Below, in pieces: positions 58,810-64,000 of a stretch of DNA of 64,000 nt. A program made the position numbers and the translations under genes. Within the stretch, counting starts at the first letter, position 1. Every line of letters begins with the position of its first letter. The stretch is from the NCBI GenBank assembly GCA_024811115.1, contig JAKOGH010000854.1:1-64000 (forward strand), read 5' to 3'. Below the pieces are notes generated by a model. The model had not been told where the DNA came from. It did not search any database and was given only the letters and a program-made list of their open reading frames with translations. This DNA comes from Terana coerulea. Taxonomy: Eukaryota > Basidiomycota > Agaricomycetes > Polyporales > Phanerochaetaceae.

Positions 58810-60696
58810 ATTCGAGACTTCAAGAATACCTGCTTGCTCGGCCAAGGCTCCCTCCTGTCAGCTTCGAGCTCAAGCTGCCGAGCAGAGCCTTCGTGTGCAG
58901 GCAACCGACCAACCCACTCATTCCAACCGCGCTCCGTGACGATCGGCGCGGTCGCCCATTCTAACCTCCAGAGTATCGGTGTAGGTCCTCAAATGAGGCA
59001 TTGCGGCGTCCGCAGCCTCACTTTCCGACGACGAAGTGCACCGGCGTCGATTCCCGCGTTCTCCACAAACCACAGCGGGTCGGACTTGATGACGAAGCAT
59101 TCAAAGAGGTCGAGCAGCGGCTTGGGCACTTCGCGCTGGATGGCGGCAGAGTACGCGCATGCGCATCCGAGCGCTGTGATCGCGAGCTCAGCTTGCGGCA
59201 GAATGATCGCGTTGAAGGTATCGTCGCGATGGCCGCCAGATAAGCCCGACAGTAGTTTGGTGCATCTCGAGAAGATGCCTTGGGAGCGTCGATATGCGAT
59301 GGTCTCGCGGTGGATTGGTTGAGGAAGTGTGTAGCGCCCAAGGAGAAGCTCGGAGAAGAGGCGAATGCAAAGGCCAACACGTCTCCTTCCGCAATGCATG
59401 CGCCCCTGAGTATCCATCTATGTGTACGATACACTTCAGCGCTGCTACTTTTCATCAAACAACTGATCGCTCACCTCGAGTTGAGTGACCAGATTGTGCC
59501 CAAAGGTCCCTTGTGCTCCTAAGCGCTCTCCAACCAGCTGAGCGCATGCATCTGTGAGGCGACAGACGGTGGTCTTGAAGACAACTGCAACGCCATGGCG
59601 AGCTTGCGGATCCCGTTCCAGCGACATGAACTGTTGGAGTGCGTCGGGAGCCCACGCGCCGAGAACATGCGCAACGGCGACCGCGTATAGAACAGGGTGC
59701 TGTTGGGTGCGGAATGCGATGATGGGAAACGGCTCGCTCGCCTTCCCCCGCACAACGCGCCGCAAAAGTAGTCGGAACTGACGGAAGCGACGACCTTCAT
59801 CAGGTTGGTCGCAAACAGGGGGATCGCCATCGAGCCGATGCCTATGCGCCATATGTACCGGTGTAGCAGTGTCCGCGGATCGTCTGGGGCGTTGAGGCTG
59901 CGACCAAGAAAGGCGTCCGAAGGAAGTAGGACGTTGTCAAACTTAGTCAAGGAGAAGTCCAGCGGGGCAGAACCCCACCGGGCGGGAAGAGGTTGGGACT
60001 GTACGCCTTTGCACATGCCGCGCGCGTCCGATGTTGTAACGAGGAAAGGATGGACTCCGCGATCCTTTTCTTCAACTATGAGTCTCGCAAAAACAATGGC
60101 CATCTTCGCGTGTCCTTTCACGGGAGAAGTAGGAGACATGATTCTGAACAGGTGTGGTCCTTAGCAGACGATCAAGAACATATAATGAAGGCACGCACTT
60201 TAGCGATCCAGGGGTTGGTGAATTTAGCAAGAATCCGTCATCTACCATTGTAGCCGTCGTCTCCAGGTTGAGGATATCTAGCCCATGGCCGACCTCAGAG
60301 AGAAGGAAATTGCCAAAGAACTCGCACGCAAGTCCTGCCTCAACAACAGAGGACAATTCAGGGCGCTGTTTGACGAGTCCAGCCAAAGTCCCAAGAAATA
60401 AGTTGAGATGGCAGCTAAGAGCAATGTAACAGCCGGAATCTGAAGCCAGGACTGGATCGCGCAGCATGTTCCAGAACCGTTCAGAGCAGGTGAATAGATC
60501 GGTAGCACTGGGCTCTACGTGCCAAATTCAACAATTAAGCTAAAATATATTGAAAGCTACACTCACTCCATGACGTTGTGAAGGCCTTTCCTCTGTCGTA
60601 AATTAGACGAATTCGCTCGTTATGCTCGAGCAACTCTGCACGCTCGAGGAAGGCCGGATGCGAGCAAAGCTCGGAGGTCGGCCATGGAGTCGTCAT
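58810..60696 (-). CDS. Acyl-CoA oxidase-like flavoprotein, copy 1 (nearly full length, frameshifted)
   Basis: Acyl-CoA oxidases catalyse the first, FAD-dependent step of peroxisomal beta-oxidation. The start at 60,696 gives MTTPWPTSELCSHPAFLERA; an intron (about 60,490-60,560) precedes SATDLFTCSERFWNMLRDPV. Then come LNLFLGTLAGLVKQRPEL, FGNFLLSEVGHGLDILNLET (the conserved E-GHGLD region), SPTSPVKGHAKMAIVFARLI, a central FDNVLLPSDAFLGRSL, YIWRIGIGSMAI, PIIAFRTQQHPVLYAVAVAH, VVFKTTVCRL, GAQGTF, FSELLLGRYTLPQP and LLDLFECFVIKSDPLWFVEN. The tail APIVTERGWNEWVGRLPAH lies in another frame before a stop near 58,810. Single-base shifts are needed near 59,763 and around 58,990-59,040. No clear PTS1 is seen at the end. 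Either a recently inactivated gene or one with sequence errors. Confidence 0.8.
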
Positions 60697-61799
60697 GTTC
60701 GCTGTGCAGGCGGTCGCACTCGCAATGGGAGTGAGCGAAGCAAAGTATCGAATGGCCGGCAGAAGCTCCTTTTCCTGCAGATGGGACCTGAGCACCTGTT
60801 TGATGTCGCTGGAAAGTTGATACTGCATACCTTCCGAGAGTAGAGTTGCGTTGATGCGCTAACACGCGACGGAGAATGGAAGGGATATGATTTCCAAGAA
60901 AGAAGACGATGATGTCCATCTTCTGGTGACCCGGGTTCTCAGTTCTCGTGAGAGGTGAACGAGCCGCAGCATCATACACTTCTGATATGGCACCGTGAAT
61001 CTAGTAGCCAAAGTCACAAGTTGGGAGCATACCGCCCATAGTAAGGTATAGATTGAGTTCAAGGTTCAATACAAGCATGTGCAGAGGCCCGGAGTCAATG
61101 TACATGGGTCATCCGCCCTCGGGTTGCCTTCGGAGCGCTGTGAAGCGAAGGTTGTATGTCATGTGTATGCGGGCAGACGCACGGAAGCTCGCCTGTATGA
61201 ATTGAACGCTTTGAGATCTGTATGACCGTCGTTTTGCGCGTGAGAGGTCCTGCGTCGTCTCCGCGGACAGCGGGCGATGGATGAACGTGGCTGCAAGTCG
61301 AGCAGGGTAGGCGCCTGGGAACGCCACGACGGTTCTGATCCACATCCGGACGCCGGCCGACGGATCAGCGATCACTCGGCTCAATCTAGATCAGGTGGTG
61401 ACGAGTGACGTGACGGAGTGACCTCAGGGCAAATTGGGTTGACTCCGTGTTCATACCGCACTACCAGACCGGTGGGCTGATACCTGACTTTACAAGGCCG
61501 TATCTTCTCCGTGTGTGGTCGAAATTCGAAAGGGACAACAATCTATCATGCCGGATGCAACATGGGCTTACGGTCATGGCTGATTATCAGCATGTGTACT
61601 GCCAACGAGGCATTCCTTTTCTCATAGTCGAAGTCCCACCTGTGAAAGAACCCCTGTACATTTAGTAGTAGGTGATAATATTACGTCCATGCATCTTTTA
61701 ACCTTACTCCTGAAGCAGTACTGTGGGTCTTACGCATTTGGCATTCTTCACTCGAGCAACAAGCACCTTCACTAGCAGCCCTTCCAAGCCTGAGCGTCC
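60697..61799. other. Upstream region of the acyl-CoA oxidase and spacer
   Basis: A minus-strand stretch MDIIVFFLGNHIPSILRRVL at about 60,920-60,860 is coding-like and may belong to an upstream exon of the oxidase gene, but the link is unsupported. Nothing else is recognised. Confidence 0.3.
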
Positions 61800-61807
61800 G
61801 CTATGCC

Positions 61808-62839
61808 TAGTGTTGCCAAAGTTCAGTTCAGTTCGGTAGTTCAGAACCAGAACCAATGAACCAAACTGAGTGGTTCAGTTCTGTTCAGTTCTGATTCGGC
61901 CTCTAGGTAACTTGGTTCGGTTCTTTGGTCGGAGCATGGCTGTCATACCTCGAACCAAGTTCAAACTGGTTCGAACTATGAACCGTATACATGTTATGTA
62001 GTGTATTTGTACAGGGATTCATAGAGAAAAGTACATGAACTTACTTACTGTAGCATGTCTAAACTATTTTTTCATTATTGTGCTTGTAAACTGAGCACCA
62101 AATGTCACTCTGCTTATGTTTTGGTGTATACATAATGCCATCAATAGCTGCCAAAAATGGCAACTGGCAGCCTCTATCAGACATAGTGATTGGCAAGGGT
62201 AAACCCTCCAGGCTTAAAGGCTAACCCTTACCCTTACCCTCCAAAACCCTTACCCTTTATAAGGGTAAGGGTTGGGGTTACCCTTCAGACCCTTGCCAAA
62301 ATGAGCAGAAAATAGTGCTTTGAGTGCTTTTTCATTCACTTATAATGTCAGCCTTCTATTTGAGTAGCTTGCATTGATATAGAAAGCACTCACAACACTT
62401 ACAGCTCTATCCAGTAACATGTCTGGCATTTGCATGCAGACCCCTGCCAGACAAGGGTTAACTTTTCCCAACCCTTACCCTTACCCTCTGTATCCTTACC
62501 CTTAACCCTTGGAGGGTTTTCAAACCCTTGCCTATCCCTAATCAGACACTGAGCTTCAAAACATCGTAATATAAGGCTTTTGCACCATACAAACCCTTCT
62601 AGATGTCAATATATAACTCTATTATGATCTACCATTGCAATTATACTGATTTGACAGAGTAAAGCAGATATATACATAGTTCAATGGTTCGAACCAGTTC
62701 AAACCCTAAACCAAACCAACTGAACCAGTTCATGCTGGTTCAGTTCAGTTCAGTTCTGGTTCGACTACTAAACACTTGGTTCTGTCGGTTTCGGACAAAA
62801 CGGGCCCAAACTGAACTAAGCTGAACTTTGGCAACACTA
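61808..62839. mobile_element. 667-bp hAT-like MITE, copy 2, carrying a nested element
   Basis: The ends tagtgttgcc (61,808-61,817) and ggcaacacta (62,830-62,839) are identical to copy 1. An exact 8-bp repeat, gctatgcc, flanks it at 61,800-61,807 and 62,840-62,847. After subtracting the nested 357-bp element and its 8-bp duplication, the length is 667 bp, exactly that of copy 1, with high visible identity throughout. The GTTCAG-type subterminal hexamers are conserved. Confidence 0.92.
62184..62540. mobile_element. 357-bp deletion derivative (MITE) of the 6.94 kb Plavaka-like transposon
   Basis: The left end tagtgattggcaagggt (62,184-62,200) is identical to the left end of the big element. The right end reads inward as tagggataggcaagggtttg. 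An exact 8-bp repeat, atcagaca, flanks it at 62,176-62,183 and 62,541-62,548, and the uninterrupted target is present in copy 1 of the host MITE (tatcagacactgagc near 19,425-19,440). About 150 bp from the left and 200 bp from the right of the large element are retained, with both genes lost. Confidence 0.92.
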
Positions 62840-62847
62840 GCTATGCC

Positions 62848-63825
62848 TCCCGACTTCACCGCAGACATTCTGAAGCACTGGACATACTTAAAACGCGCCG
62901 AATATCTCGGAGCATGACAAGCGAGTGAAGCTAGCGTACGATAGGGCAAAATGTCATGAACTTCTGAGCGTCTCTAAGAGTATTCTTTTCATTTCCATTG
63001 TCTTCTACCCCTATCTATTGTTCTTTCATCAATACCGTGGTTTCCATATATTTCTCTATTGTTCTGGACCACTCTAAGACATACACGAGGATACCGCACT
63101 GTACAGTTTAGGACTACACATGTATAAGTAGCTACTGCCTGCAACAGAGAAAGCCAGTCTTGAGCTGGTCTGTTCCCCAGTTAGTTACTCGGAGACTGCA
63201 CCACTATTTCCGTCCCCAGTTGAGAGCGTTGCACCCTGGTACAGTTGTACTAGTTGTTGTTGACATAAGCTCGAGACTATCTGCACCATCTTGCGACGAT
63301 CTCTTATTGCTCCACCTGTTCTACCCAAAACATCCATCTACCCTTTTGCCCGGTCCGTCTTGTACAGGAGGATCGTGTAGATTGAGTTTCGAACCCTAAA
63401 CCCTAAGACACCTGACCGTAATCACCCGCAGAGGACGGCCCGTGAACTTCGGTATTAACCATCCCCCTGTGTCATTACCCTGTGCACACACGATTAGTTA
63501 CCCATTAGTACCCCGTTGATCCAACTCAACGGTTCTGAGCTTCATCTTGGAGAGCTGTTGTCACAAATTTCCCTCAGCGCTAGTCTACAGCGCTTAGAGT
63601 GTAACATCAAGTCACGGGACACGTTACCCAGTCGTCACAACAGCATTACAAGATGCTGATCAGTTGGCCATGCATCGACGCATGGTTATCCCGGGATATG
63701 CCTCATACGGACATAGGATCATGGACTCAGTTCTGGATTCGTTCTAGACTATGACCTCACTATGAGGTCACTATGACATTGTGTACTAGTAGTATACAGT
63801 AGCTAGATTAGAACATCTAGATAGT
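62848..63825. other. Intergenic stretch, no gene recognised
   Basis: No exon with known motifs. Two telomere-like units (ccctaaaccctaa, about 63,394-63,407) are too few to be called an interstitial telomere. Confidence 0.4.
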
Positions 63826-64000
63826 GTTGATGTTAGCATGATAGCTAGGTCAGGATCTGATAAAGGAGTTAGAGCGGTGGTATGCTCTGGAGCCTTAGTC
63901 AGACATCACCTGACTGTATCAGTCAGCATATGGTATTGGAGGTCTTAGATAGTGTCTGGGGTCCCTCTACACATGTATATAAGGAGGCTGGTCTGTGGGC
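63826..64000 (+). repeat. Possible start of an LTR, cut by the window end
   Basis: The sequence tgttgatgttagcatgatag at 63,826 resembles the TGTTGA start of Copia-type LTRs. About 150 bp downstream, tatataagg (63,976-63,984) is a good TATA box, as in an LTR promoter. The second LTR and internal genes would lie outside the window. Confidence 0.3.

Noticed and set aside
63392..63408. Telomere-like units
   Set aside because: Only two CCCTAA-type units with an extra base; not enough for an interstitial telomere.

Overview
The window looks like nuclear DNA of a filamentous basidiomycete (Agaricomycete type). Genes are split by many short GT-AG introns of about 45-80 bp. Recognisable products belong to families typical of these fungi: an alpha-kinase with a fungal N-terminal region, a DUF6533 membrane protein, a DUF6532 protein, a Plavaka/KDZ-type transposase, an NRPS-like reductase, FAD2-type desaturases and acyl-CoA oxidases. 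There is no operon structure, CRISPR array or bacterial signal. Functions are assigned by reading translated motifs by eye, without database searches.

Layout. 1-2.1 kb: nested inverted repeats. 2.8-7.05 kb: a 4-coumarate-CoA-ligase-like AMP-dependent ligase whose second exon is split by a 2.16 kb inserted element. 7.95-11.0 kb: an internally repeated hypothetical gene fragment running into the thiolation and thioester-reductase end of an NRPS-like carboxylate reductase with no visible adenylation domain. 11-16.2 kb: no confident gene. 16.7-17.4 kb: degenerate GC-rich tandem repeats. 17.4-28.3 kb: one minus-strand alpha-kinase gene broken into two halves. The break is a 6,941-bp transposon (19,806-26,746) with matching TAGTGAT termini and a perfect 8-bp target duplication. 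It carries a Plavaka-type transposase and a divergent RS-rich DUF6532 gene. A separate 667-bp MITE lies next to it. 28.6-29.85 kb: an integrase-core pseudogene cut by a short relative of the big element. 30-37.2 kb: gene-poor. 37.3-38.8 kb: DUF6533 membrane protein (minus). 40.1-42.3 kb: MFS drug-type transporter (plus). 42.3-47.3 kb: gene-poor. 47.3-52.9 kb: two tandem delta-12-type fatty acid desaturases (minus). 53.6-60.7 kb: one nearly full acyl-CoA oxidase and two decayed copies (minus). 61.8-62.8 kb: second copy of the 667-bp MITE, carrying a nested 357-bp deletion derivative of the big transposon. 63.8-64 kb: possible start of an LTR.

How the genes may work together. The non-mobile metabolic genes (acyl/aryl-CoA ligase, thioester reductase, MFS exporter, two desaturases, three acyl-CoA oxidases) would fit a fatty-acid-derived secondary metabolite locus such as polyene or polyacetylene formation. 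Several of these genes carry frameshifts or stops, so the locus is either decaying or the assembly has single-base indel errors. The best supported new observation is the complete two-gene Plavaka-like transposon with exact target duplication inside an alpha-kinase exon, together with its non-autonomous derivatives.
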